17,502 nucleotides of DNA. Origin: Lutibacter sp. GTDB taxonomy: Bacteria > Bacteroidota > Bacteroidia > Flavobacteriales > Flavobacteriaceae. The stretch lies in the NCBI GenBank assembly GCA_004195315.1, contig SDWL01000011.1, positions 1 to 17,502 of the forward strand, written 5' to 3'. The position numbers were made by a program, and so were the translations under genes. Shown here piece after piece: positions 1 through 6,966 of this stretch (positions within the stretch are counted from its first letter, which is position 1; every line of letters begins with the position of its first letter). The notes below the pieces were generated by a model. That model did no database searches. It was not told the origin of the DNA and was given only the letters and a program-made list of their open reading frames with translations.

Positions 1-675
1 AAATTATTTATGCAGTTAGGTTTAGTTTTAGCACTATTAGTGGTGTATTTAGCCATTGAAAAAAAGACGTATGATAGAGTTATTGGTGAGCTTGCTGCCT
101 CAACTTTAAACATAGAAGACGATGAAGAACAATTAGAACTTGAGATTGTTAAACCACCAGAGGTTAAAACACCTCCACCTCCTGCTCCAGATGTAATTGA
201 GGTTGTAAAAGATGAGGAAGAAGTTGAAGAGACCGTAATAGAATCTACCGAAACAGACGAGGATGATGCTGTTGAAGTTGAAGAAATTATTGATGTTGAA
301 GAGGAAGAAGATGTTGTTGAAGATGTTCCTTTTGCAATTATTGAAGATGTCCCTGTCTATCCTGGATGTAAAGGTAATAAAGCTAAGTTAAGAGCGTGTT
401 TACAAGAAAAAATCAAAAAACATGTGAATAGAAAATTTAATTCTGAATTAGCATCAGATTTAGGTTTATCGCCAGGAGTTAAGAAAATTTTTGTAATGTT
501 TAAAATTGATAAATCTGGTAATATTACTGATGTAATGGCACGTGCTCCTCATAAAAGATTACAACAAGAAGCTATTAGAGTTGTTAAATTATTACCTAAA
601 ATGACACCTGGAAAACAACGTGGTCGTCCAGTTGGTGTAAAATACAGTTTGCCAATAGCATTTAAAGTAGAGTAA
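1..675 (+). CDS. TonB-family energy transducer, 5' end cut by window edge
   Basis: TonB-type protein that couples the inner-membrane proton-motive force (with ExbB/ExbD) to outer-membrane TonB-dependent transporters. The frame is open to base 1, reading KLF before the first ATG at 10. The paralogue at 900-1631 has about 20 more residues before the same membrane helix (MQLGLVLALLVVYLA), so the true start lies upstream of the window. Counting from the ATG at 10, the order is: one N-terminal membrane helix (2-15), a linker with a short proline run (residues 50-60, PPEVKTPPPPAP), a very acidic Glu/Asp/Val stretch (61-115), and a TonB C-terminal domain (about 115-221). That domain has a C-x9-C pair (C120, C130) and the Bacteroidota signature PKMTPGKQRGRPVGV. 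A strong terminator follows at once. The family assignment is secure; the transporter served is unknown. Confidence 0.9.
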   Translation, partial: KLFMQLGLVLALLVVYLAIEKKTYDRVIGELAASTLNIEDDEEQLELEIVKPPEVKTPPPPAPDVIEVVKDEEEVEETVIESTETDEDDAVEVEEIIDVEEEEDVVEDVPFAIIEDVPVYPGCKGNKAKLRACLQEKIKKHVNRKFNSELASDLGLSPGVKKIFVMFKIDKSGNITDVMARAPHKRLQQEAIRVVKLLPKMTPGKQRGRPVGVKYSLPIAFKVE

Positions 676-698
676 AGAAAAGAATACACTTATACATT

Positions 699-735
699 AA
701 AAAAAAGCTCAACCAATTTGGTTGAGCTTTTTTTT
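699..735 (+). terminator. Rho-independent terminator after first tonB gene
   Basis: A perfect 17-base inverted repeat (699-715 with 719-735) around a 3-base loop. The core is GCTCAACCA/TGGTTGAGC, flanked by eight A on the left and eight T on the right. It begins 23 bases after the tonB stop. The symmetrical A/T flanks mean it could also work in the other direction. It separates the two tonB paralogues into distinct transcription units. Confidence 0.9.
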
Positions 736-899
736 AATGTAAAGCATTGCTTTATAACTAAATAAGTTGTAAATTTAATATGATAATAATCTTGCAGGAT
801 TTTGCTTGAATATTTGTAATATTTCCAATTTCTTGCATTATAAACAATACTGTAAAACAGTTATTATAATAGTTCTTGTTTAATCCTAAAACAAGTAAA
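736..899. other. Spacer before second tonB gene
   Basis: A/T-rich stretch of 164 bases between the terminator of the first tonB gene and the second. It should hold the promoter of the second gene. The nearest thing to a flavobacterial -7 box is AATATTTG (one mismatch to TAnnTTTG), and no properly spaced -33 TTTG is clear. No ORF, RNA gene or repeat was recognised. Confidence 0.3.
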
Positions 900-1631
900 A
901 TGCAAATTAAAAAATATCCAAACGCAACTCTTGAAAATTATAGTAAAATATTAGTTCAATTAGGATTAGTACTAGCACTTTTTATTGTTTATCAATTTAT
1001 GAATATGAAGTCCTATCCCAATTCTGTAAAGGAATTAGTAGGGACTTTTGTTTCTGTTGAAGAAACAGAAGAAATTATTGAAATTAAAATAGTTGAACCA
1101 GAAATTAAACCAATTGCAAAAGCAGTTTTACCAAATAAAATTGTACAAGTTGAAGATGAAGTTGAAGTAATAGAAACTATTATAGAATCTACTGAAACTG
1201 ATGAGTCAGATGCAGTTGTGATAAATCTTGATAGAGATGTGGTTTCTGTTGTAGAAGAGGAAGAAATGGTTGAAGATGTACCTTTTTTGGTAATAGAGAA
1301 TGTTCCTGTCTATCCGGGATGTTCTGGGAATAAGGCTGAATTAAGAGCTTGTTTTTCTTCAAAAATGTCAAAATTTGTTTCAAAAAAATTTAATGCAGAG
1401 TTGGCATCAGATTTGGGGCTGCCACAAGGCAGTATTCAAAGAATTTTTGTATTATTTAAAATTGATAAAAATGGGAATATAGCAGATATTCAAGCAAGAG
1501 CTCCACATAAAAAATTGCAAGATGAAGCTATTAGGGTTGTGAAATTACTTCCAAAGATGACTCCAGGAAGACAACGAGGTAAAGCTGTTGGTGTTAAATA
1601 TGGATTGCCGATTGTTTTGAAAGTAGAATAA
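900..1631 (+). CDS. TonB-family energy transducer, second paralogue
   Basis: Second TonB-type protein, 243 residues from the ATG at 900. A TTG at 876 would add eight residues (MFNPKTSK), but MQIKKYPNATLENYSK is the usual kind of cytoplasmic lead-in for this family, so the ATG is preferred. The order is a cytoplasmic segment (1-21), a membrane helix containing VQLGLVLALFIVYQF, an acidic linker, and a TonB C-terminal domain with YPGC...LRAC and PKMTPGRQRGKAVGV. The C-terminal domain closely matches that of the upstream gene (FNAELASDLGL, IRVVKLLPKMTPG). The linker has diverged: the proline run is lost and replaced by KPIAKAVLPNK. This is a tandem duplication, with its own terminator on each side. 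The partner transporter is not identifiable. Confidence 0.92.
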   Translation: MQIKKYPNATLENYSKILVQLGLVLALFIVYQFMNMKSYPNSVKELVGTFVSVEETEEIIEIKIVEPEIKPIAKAVLPNKIVQVEDEVEVIETIIESTETDESDAVVINLDRDVVSVVEEEEMVEDVPFLVIENVPVYPGCSGNKAELRACFSSKMSKFVSKKFNAELASDLGLPQGSIQRIFVLFKIDKNGNIADIQARAPHKKLQDEAIRVVKLLPKMTPGRQRGKAVGVKYGLPIVLKVE

Positions 1632-1642
1632 ATTATAATAGG

Positions 1643-1686
1643 TACTTCATAAAAAATCCTGCTTCAGCGGGATTTTTTATGAAGTA
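1643..1686 (+). terminator. Long hairpin terminator after second tonB gene
   Basis: A 20-base inverted repeat (1643-1662 with 1667-1686) around the loop TTCA. It pairs TACTTCAT + AAAAAATCC + TGC with GCG + GGATTTTTT + ATGAAGTA, with a single T-G wobble. It lies 11 bases after the stop codon. The T-run inside the right arm provides the U-tract. It insulates deoC from the tonB genes. Confidence 0.88.
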
Positions 1687-1705
1687 ATGAATAATAATAA
1701 ACTAT

Positions 1706-1713
1706 TATGTTTG
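1706..1713 (+). promoter_or_regulatory. Candidate -7 box upstream of deoC
   Basis: TATGTTTG matches the Bacteroidota -7 consensus TAnnTTTG exactly and lies 35 bases before the deoC ATG, just after the terminator. No TTTG is seen about 19 bases further upstream, so only half of the promoter is supported. It would drive deoC and the two genes behind it. Confidence 0.4.
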
Positions 1714-1748
1714 GTAAATTAGTATTTTCGTAGAATAAAATTTAAAAA

Positions 1749-2492
1749 ATGAAAGTAAATCAATATTTAGACTCAACATATTTAAAAACAGCTATTCAGG
1801 CTTGTATTTCAGAAGAAGAGACAGTAGCGAAAGTTAAAGATCTTATTAATGAAGCTATAGAAAATAGTTATAAATTAGCAATGATTCGCCCAAAATTTGT
1901 TGCAACGGCTCGTGAAATGGTTAAAAAAGCTAATTCTGAAACATTAATAGGTACTGTAATTGGTTTTCATGAAGGAATTTATACAACCAATGAAAAATTA
2001 ATTGAGGCTCAAAAAGCTATTGACGATGATGTTGATGAGTTAGATTATGTAATTAATTATACAGCCTTTAAAGAAGGTAAAATTAATTTGGTAAAAGCAG
2101 AAGTTTTTAAAGGAACCAAATTAGCGTTAGATAATAAAAAAGTAGCAAAATGGATTATTGAAATTGCGGCATTAACTAATGATGAAATAGTTTTAATAAC
2201 ACAATTAATTCGTGATGTAGTTTTAGAAAATTTTGAAGAAGAAAATGCAGAAATGGTTTTTGTGAAATCATCTACTGGTTTCTTTGTAACTGAAGGAGGA
2301 AAAGCAAACGGAGCTACTTTTGAAGCAATGGAACTTATCGTAGAAAACGCAAAACCTTTATCTGCAAAAGCGGCAGGTGGTGTTAGAAATTATGATGATG
2401 CTGTTAAAATGGTTGAGTTAGGCGTAACACGTATTGGAACATCATCTGCTAAATTAATTGCTGAAGGAGGTAATGACACTGAAGGATATTAA
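1749..2492 (+). CDS. deoC: Deoxyribose-phosphate aldolase
   Basis: Cytosolic class I aldolase that splits 2-deoxy-D-ribose 5-phosphate into glyceraldehyde 3-phosphate and acetaldehyde, the last step of deoxynucleoside salvage. The 247 residues match the family's usual length. Visible motifs are LDSTYLK (7-13), IGFHEG (71-76, usually IGFPxG), ELDYVIN with the catalytic Asp (D99), FVKSSTGF with the Schiff-base lysine (K173), AKAAGGVRN with the second active-site lysine (K207), and the phosphate-binding GVTRIGTSSAK (225-235). The catalytic set is complete. It is followed after two bases by an acetyltransferase gene, so the two are probably co-transcribed, although no metabolic link between them is obvious. 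Confidence 0.95.
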   Translation: MKVNQYLDSTYLKTAIQACISEEETVAKVKDLINEAIENSYKLAMIRPKFVATAREMVKKANSETLIGTVIGFHEGIYTTNEKLIEAQKAIDDDVDELDYVINYTAFKEGKINLVKAEVFKGTKLALDNKKVAKWIIEIAALTNDEIVLITQLIRDVVLENFEEENAEMVFVKSSTGFFVTEGGKANGATFEAMELIVENAKPLSAKAAGGVRNYDDAVKMVELGVTRIGTSSAKLIAEGGNDTEGY

Positions 2493-2494
2493 GA

Positions 2495-3070
2495 ATGGAA
2501 GATTATTTTGCACATAAAACGGCCGTAATTGATGAAGGTTGCGAAATTGGTAAAGGAACTAAAATATGGCATTTTAGTCACATAATGCCAAATTCAAAAA
2601 TTGGTAAAAATTGTAATCTTGGTCAAAATGTAGTAATTTCTCCCGATGTTGTTTTAGGTAAAAATGTAAAAGTGCAAAATAATGTATCTATTTATTCAGG
2701 TGTAATTTGTGAAGATGATGTGTTTTTAGGACCATCAATGGTATTTACAAATGTTATAAATCCACGAAGTGCAATTGTTCGAAGAGGAAAATATTCAAAA
2801 ACATTGGTGAAAAAAGGAGCTAGTATTGGAGCTAATGCAACCATTGTTTGCGGAAACAATATTGGCGAATATGCATTTATTGGTGCAGGAACAGTTGTTA
2901 CAAAAGAAATATTGCCCTACGCTTTAGTTGTAGGAAACCCATCAAAACAAATTGGTTGGATTAGCGAGTATGGACACCGATTAGATTTTGATAAATTGGG
3001 TTTTGCAATTTGTATGGAAAGTGGGGAAAAGTATCAATTAATAGATAATAAAGTCGAAAAAACCCTGTAA
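2495..3070 (+). CDS. Hexapeptide-repeat N-acetyltransferase, WbpD/WlbB-like
   Basis: Cytosolic acetyl-CoA-dependent transferase with a left-handed beta-helix fold, 191 residues. Repeats of the [LIV]-G-x4 type run through most of the chain (IGKGTKI, IGKNCNLGQNVVIS, LGKNVKVQNNVSIYSGV, IGANATIVCGNNIGEYAFIGAGTVV). The segments TKIWHFSHI, EDDVFLGPSMVFTNV and NPRSA are typical of WbpD/WlbB, which N-acetylate UDP-2-acetamido-3-amino-2,3-dideoxy-glucuronate during surface polysaccharide synthesis. The exact sugar is inferred: none of the other genes of that pathway (dehydrogenase, oxidase, aminotransferase) lie in the window. It starts two bases after deoC and ends nine bases before the outer-membrane protein gene, which suggests a shared transcript. 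Other sugar O- or N-acetyltransferases of the fold remain possible. Confidence 0.82.
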   Translation: MEDYFAHKTAVIDEGCEIGKGTKIWHFSHIMPNSKIGKNCNLGQNVVISPDVVLGKNVKVQNNVSIYSGVICEDDVFLGPSMVFTNVINPRSAIVRRGKYSKTLVKKGASIGANATIVCGNNIGEYAFIGAGTVVTKEILPYALVVGNPSKQIGWISEYGHRLDFDKLGFAICMESGEKYQLIDNKVEKTL

Positions 3071-3079
3071 TTAACAGCT

Positions 3080-5143
3080 ATGAAAAAACTAATTTTCAGT
3101 TTTATTTTTCTTACTTTGTCAATGACCGTTTTTTCTCAAACAGAAAAATATCCTGTTTTTAAAGCTTGTGATTCTAGTGCTATTTCTGAAATATCTTCTT
3201 GTTTTAATGCACAAGTTAAAAAAGCAATAATTTCAGAATTTAAAATTCCAGAAAATATAAAAAAGGAAAATTTTAAGGGAAACATTAATATTGTTTTTTT
3301 AGTAAATACCTCTGGTGATTTTAAGGTTATTTATGCTAATTCACCTTATAAAGAGTTAAAAGAAGAAGTAGAGAGAGTTTTCACTACGTTACCAAAAATA
3401 ACGCCTGCAAAATATAATAATCACCCTGTTGAAATGCAGTTTGTTTTTCCGCTGTCAATTCCTTTAGAAAATAGCATCAATGAAAAAATTGTAAAAAAGG
3501 ATGTTGTAGTTAAAGCAATTCAAACAACCCAAGAAATAGTTGAAATTATTTCCAAGAACACGTTATTTCCAGAACATAAGAGTGAATTAAACATCCCATT
3601 TACACACGCTGAATATAGTTCATATGATTATTACTTAAATAAAGGAGATAACTCGCATACTGCTGTAAAGCCATATTTATATACTGAAGTAACTAAATAT
3701 ATTGATTTAGACGCTCAAAAAAATAAACTAATAAAACCAAAAACAACTTGGTTTGGTAAAAAATTGTTGAATGAGCATATGGCTTTTGTAAAAGGGCAAA
3801 ATTTTTGGTTTACGGTTAATCCTGGGATAGATTTACAAGTAGGAAAAGATAGTGAAGATATTAATACGTTTAATAATACAAGATCCATTCATATAAATGG
3901 AGCAATAGGTAAAAAGTTTAGTTTTTCAACCACTTTCTATGAAAGTCAAGGAAGGTTTGCTAACTACATAAATCTGTATGCTGAATCTATTAAACCTGAT
4001 GGTGGTAATCCAGCCATTATTCCAGGAAGAGGTATCGCTAAAGAATTTAATTCTGATGCTTACGATTACCCAGTTGCAGAAGCCTATTTATCCTATACTC
4101 CAAATAAAACGTTTAATTTTCAGTTTGGAAATGGCAAAAATTTTATAGGTGACGGATATCGATCTTTATTTTTATCAGATGTTGCTTCTCCATATCCTTT
4201 TTTCAAAATAAATACTAATTTTTGGAAAATAAAATATACTAATCTTTGGATGTGGATGCAAGATGTTAGACCAGAATTAACTGTTGATGGTGCTTACAAA
4301 CAAAAGTTTATGGCAATACATTATTTAAGCTGGAATGCTACAAAAAAATTGAATATTGGATTGTTTGAAACAGTGATTTGGGACGATACTAATGATAGAG
4401 GTTTTGATGTGAATTATTTAAATCCACTTATTTTTTACACAGCTGCGGAATTCTCAACAGGTTCAAGAGCGGGAAATACATTGCTTGGGCTTAGTTTAAA
4501 ATATAAATTAAAAAATATTTCATTGTATTCTCAATTAATATTGGACGAATTTAGAGTTGGAGAAATTACAGGTAGTGATGGTTGGTGGGCCAATAAATAT
4601 GGAGTTCAACTTGGAGCAAAGTATCACAATGCATTTAATATTGATAACTTATACCTGCAAGCAGAATATAATGCAGTTAGACCATATACTTATTCTCATG
4701 ATGAGTTAAATTTAAATTATGGACATAACAATCAACCTTTAGCTCATTTATGGGGTTCAAATTTTAAAGAAGCAATTGGTATTGCCAGATATATTAAAAA
4801 TCGTTGGTTTGCGAACGCAAAAATAGTGCTAGGTGAAAAAGGATTTGATTTTGAAAACGGAACGGATACTTTTAGTTACGGTGGAGATGTTTATGAAGAC
4901 AATGATAATAGAGCATCAGATTATGGAAATGAAATTGGACAGGGCAATACGGCTAAAGTTTTTATAGGCGATTTGCAAATAGGTTATTTGTTAAACCCGG
5001 CAACTAATTTAAAATTATTTGGAGGATTTACTTTCAGAGATTTTAACCCCGATGCACCAACAGATGTATTTGATAAATCCAATTCTACTTGGATATCATT
5101 TGGTCTAAAAACAGATATATTTAATTGGAATTTTGATTTTTAA
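3080..5143 (+). CDS. Outer-membrane beta-barrel, Wzi/RemB-like, with N-terminal TonB-C-like domain
   Basis: Exported protein of 687 residues. A signal peptide covers residues 1-19 (likely cut FS|Q). Residues 24-130 resemble the C-terminal domain of the two TonB proteins upstream: YPVFKAC with a C30-x10-C41 pair, then IVFLVNTSGDFKVIYANSP, then LPKITPAKYNNHPVEMQFVFPL. A linker follows (about 131-230), then a long stretch of alternating aromatic and glycine-rich strands ending in WNFDF, as expected of an outer-membrane barrel. The barrel resembles the capsule-assembly Wzi family and proteins annotated in flavobacteria as gliding-motility RemB; I could not choose between them by eye. It sits behind a polysaccharide-type acetyltransferase, which suits a role in surface polysaccharide or gliding. 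The outer-membrane location is well supported; the function is inferred. Confidence 0.75.
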   Translation: MKKLIFSFIFLTLSMTVFSQTEKYPVFKACDSSAISEISSCFNAQVKKAIISEFKIPENIKKENFKGNINIVFLVNTSGDFKVIYANSPYKELKEEVERVFTTLPKITPAKYNNHPVEMQFVFPLSIPLENSINEKIVKKDVVVKAIQTTQEIVEIISKNTLFPEHKSELNIPFTHAEYSSYDYYLNKGDNSHTAVKPYLYTEVTKYIDLDAQKNKLIKPKTTWFGKKLLNEHMAFVKGQNFWFTVNPGIDLQVGKDSEDINTFNNTRSIHINGAIGKKFSFSTTFYESQGRFANYINLYAESIKPDGGNPAIIPGRGIAKEFNSDAYDYPVAEAYLSYTPNKTFNFQFGNGKNFIGDGYRSLFLSDVASPYPFFKINTNFWKIKYTNLWMWMQDVRPELTVDGAYKQKFMAIHYLSWNATKKLNIGLFETVIWDDTNDRGFDVNYLNPLIFYTAAEFSTGSRAGNTLLGLSLKYKLKNISLYSQLILDEFRVGEITGSDGWWANKYGVQLGAKYHNAFNIDNLYLQAEYNAVRPYTYSHDELNLNYGHNNQPLAHLWGSNFKEAIGIARYIKNRWFANAKIVLGEKGFDFENGTDTFSYGGDVYEDNDNRASDYGNEIGQGNTAKVFIGDLQIGYLLNPATNLKLFGGFTFRDFNPDAPTDVFDKSNSTWISFGLKTDIFNWNFDF

Positions 5144-5180
5144 AATCCATCTTCATTTGAAGAGGGGTTTTTATTTTTTT
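5142..5180 (+). terminator. Terminator after the outer-membrane protein gene
   Basis: Inverted repeat 5142-5154 with 5159-5171 around the loop ATTT (AAAATCC/GGGTTTT plus TCTTC/GAAGA, one mismatch). It overlaps the stop codon and is followed by a T-rich run to about 5180. It lies between convergent genes. From the minus strand it could also end the hypA-hypB-hypC transcript, though with a shorter T run. Confidence 0.75.
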
Positions 5181-5216
5181 ATTGATAGTTATTTGATATT
5201 CGTTTAGGGTTATCAT

Positions 5217-5468
5217 CTATTCATCGTCTAATTCATGAAGCTCATCAAGTTGCATGAGAATATCAAAAGTTTTTTTTGCTTCATCTTCATCAATAGTAGA
5301 AATTGCCGCACCAACGTGTACTAAAACATAATCTCCAACATTAGCTTCAGGAACTAAAGTTAAACTTACTTCTTTTATAATACCATCAAAAGATACCTTT
5401 CCAACTCTAAAAGTTTCATCTAATTGTGATGTTATTTCTATTAATTTTCCCGGAATTGATAAGCACAT
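5217..5468 (-). CDS. hypC: Hydrogenase maturation chaperone HypC
   Basis: Small chaperone (83 residues, normal for the family) that works with HypD to build the Fe(CN)2CO group and deliver it to the hydrogenase large-subunit precursor. The N-terminus MCLSIPGK is diagnostic: Cys2 becomes the functional N-terminal cysteine after methionine removal. The conserved His is in VLVHVGAAIS. It is the last gene of the leftward hypA-hypB-hypC group, 64 bases after hypB, a looser spacing than hypA-hypB. Its partner hypD is about 8 kb away in the rightward operon. Confidence 0.95.
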   Translation of the reverse strand: MCLSIPGKLIEITSQLDETFRVGKVSFDGIIKEVSLTLVPEANVGDYVLVHVGAAISTIDEDEAKKTFDILMQLDELHELDDE

Positions 5469-5512
5469 GTTGATTTATGATTTTAGATTGATGAATATTG
5501 ATTTATAATTAG

Positions 5513-5535
5513 CCCTTCTCTTTGGGAAGGGTTTA
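5513..5535. repeat. Small palindromic element at the hypB stop codon
   Basis: CCCTTC (5513-5518) and GAAGGG (5526-5531) form a 6-base-pair hairpin with a 7-base loop, immediately after the hypB stop (5533-5535 on this strand). The flanking context (CCCTTCTC...GGGAAGGGTTTAGG) resembles the short dispersed intergenic palindromes common in flavobacterial genomes. Only one copy is in the window, so repeat status is a guess. It could slow mRNA decay or weakly reduce hypC expression. Confidence 0.35.
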
Positions 5536-6372
5536 GGATGGATGCATATTATCTTTCAACCATTTATACCAAGCTTCCATTCCTTCACCTGTTGTTGCTG
5601 AAACTTCAAAAAACTGCAAATTAGGATTTACTTGTAAGGCGTAATTTTTTAATTTTTGAACATCAATATTTACATAAGGTAACAAATCAATTTTATTGAT
5701 AATACAAATATCAGAAGTATGAAACATATCAGGATACTTAATTGGCTTGTCTTCTCCTTCTGTTGTACTAATAATAACAACCCGCTTGCTTTCACCTAAA
5801 TCAAACATAGAAGGACAAACTAAGTTTCCAACGTTTTCAATCATTAAAATAGCATTGTCTTCAATATTTAACCTTTTAACAGCTTCAAAAACCATGTCGC
5901 TTTCTAAGTGACAACCTTTTCCTGTATTAATTTGAATAACAGGAATGTTTAGAGCATCAATTCTATTAGCATCATTTAAAGTTTGTTGATCGCCTTCAAT
6001 CACATAAAACGGAATATCTTCTTTTAAATTAGCTAATGTGCTTTCTAGAATAGAAGTTTTTCCCGAACCAGGTGAACTTACCATATTTAATGCAAATATG
6101 TTTTTTGCTTCAAAATAACCTCTATTTCTGGCTGCTAATATTTGATTATTTTGTAAAATATCTTGTTCAATTGCTAAAATTTTATGTTTGTGACTATGGT
6201 CATGAGAATGTGAATGATCATCGTGATGGTGACGATGTTCTTTTTCATGTGAATGAGAATGTCCTTCATGATGATGGTGATGTTCATCATGAGAATGTTC
6301 ATGTTTTTCTTCTCCAGGTTTTAAAATTGTAGGACCGTTATTTTCAGATCCACAACCACAAGTTCCACACAT
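5533..6372 (-). CDS. hypB: Hydrogenase nickel-insertion GTPase HypB
   Basis: SIMIBI-class GTPase that delivers nickel to the hydrogenase large subunit with HypA; 279 residues. In order: the N-terminal high-affinity nickel motif MCGTCGCG (C2, C5, C7), a histidine-rich segment (residues 24-63, 21 His in 40), the Walker A loop SSPGSGKTS (99-107), the metal site at the GTPase dimer interface (GKGCHL with C154/H155, and NLVCP with C186), and NKID (226-229) for guanine recognition. All key residues are present. The His-rich stretch probably stores or buffers nickel and may offset the lack of a nickel transporter gene here. It lies 13 bases after hypA, so the two are likely co-transcribed. Confidence 0.96.
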   Translation of the reverse strand: MCGTCGCGSENNGPTILKPGEEKHEHSHDEHHHHHEGHSHSHEKEHRHHHDDHSHSHDHSHKHKILAIEQDILQNNQILAARNRGYFEAKNIFALNMVSSPGSGKTSILESTLANLKEDIPFYVIEGDQQTLNDANRIDALNIPVIQINTGKGCHLESDMVFEAVKRLNIEDNAILMIENVGNLVCPSMFDLGESKRVVIISTTEGEDKPIKYPDMFHTSDICIINKIDLLPYVNIDVQKLKNYALQVNPNLQFFEVSATTGEGMEAWYKWLKDNMHPS

Positions 6373-6385
6373 GTTTTTTATATTT

Positions 6386-6727
6386 TTAAATTACTTCTAA
6401 CACTTTTACTCTTAATTCTTTTCCTTTTAATATACCTTTAAAGTTGCTTTTACAATTTGGACAGGTATCATAGATAAATTCCATATCAAATTCTGTATCA
6501 CAATCAATGCATTTTCCTAATCCTTTAATAATAGTGATATCTTTTTTAGCAAATTCTAACACACTATCTTTAATTGCAGATTCCCAAATAAAATTTAGAG
6601 ATTCTAATTCAACACCTGCTAAAACACCAATTTCAAGTTCAATTTTTGTAACTTTTTTTGCGTTTGCTTTTGCAGTTTCATTTTCGGCAATTTTAACAAT
6701 TCCTAAAGCAATTGATAGCTCATGCAT
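6386..6727 (-). CDS. hypA: Hydrogenase nickel metallochaperone HypA
   Basis: Nickel-binding partner of HypB; 113 residues, the normal length. It begins MHEL, where His2 is the conserved nickel ligand. It carries a structural zinc site of two CxxC pairs, C73-x2-C76 and C89-x2-C92 (GKCIDC, CPNC). It is the first gene of the leftward hyp group and faces the hydrogenase small-subunit gene across a 239-base divergent spacer. A candidate promoter box lies about 22 bases before its start. Confidence 0.95.
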   Translation of the reverse strand: MHELSIALGIVKIAENETAKANAKKVTKIELEIGVLAGVELESLNFIWESAIKDSVLEFAKKDITIIKGLGKCIDCDTEFDMEFIYDTCPNCKSNFKGILKGKELRVKVLEVI

Positions 6728-6966
6728 TTTTTTTAAAATGATTTAATCTCAAATTTACAAATTATATAAATACAAAACTATCAATATTATTTTTATAGTA
6801 TTTTTTCGAGTTAAATTAAAAGGTGAGATCATCCTATTTTAAATCGTTCTAAATTAAGGTGTTAATGTTAAACAGAGGAATATTATTAGTAAATTAGTTC
6901 AGTCTTTTTTATTATAAAGAAAGGAAAAAGATTAAATAATCTATTTTATATCTAAAACTTTTAAAT
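6728..6966. promoter_or_regulatory. Divergent control region between hypA and hydrogenase operon
   Basis: Gene-free A/T-rich spacer that must carry promoters for both directions. On the minus strand, TAAATTTG (6750-6757) fits the flavobacterial -7 consensus about 22 bases from the hypA start, but the nearest upstream TTG is at a poor spacing (about 15). On the plus strand only TAAATTAG (6890-6897, one mismatch) is seen. AGATTA-AA-TAATCT (6929-6942) is a short dyad 24 bases before the small-subunit start and could be an operator. I see no sigma-54 element and no FNR-like TTGAT-N4-ATCAA. Confidence 0.5.
6750..6757 (-). promoter_or_regulatory. Candidate -7 box of the hypA-hypB-hypC promoter
   Basis: Read on the minus strand, TAAATTTG matches TAnnTTTG exactly, 22 bases upstream of the hypA ATG. 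A TTTTG lies upstream but with only about 15 bases between it and the -7 box, shorter than the usual 18-20. Support is partial. Confidence 0.35.

Noticed and set aside
876..899. TTG start for the second tonB gene, adding eight residues
   Set aside because: The ATG at 900 gives the usual cytoplasmic lead-in for this family, and TTG starts are uncommon in this group.
6072..6332. Plus-strand ORF of 86 codons opposite hypB
   Set aside because: It is the antisense shadow of the histidine-rich HypB head (the His codons read as repeated Asp/Val/Asn); HypB is unmistakable in the other frame.
6929..6942. FNR or sigma-54 control site for the hydrogenase operon
   Set aside because: The dyad AGATTA/TAATCT does not fit TTGAT-N4-ATCAA, and no GG-N10-GC element is present; it is kept only as an unnamed dyad.
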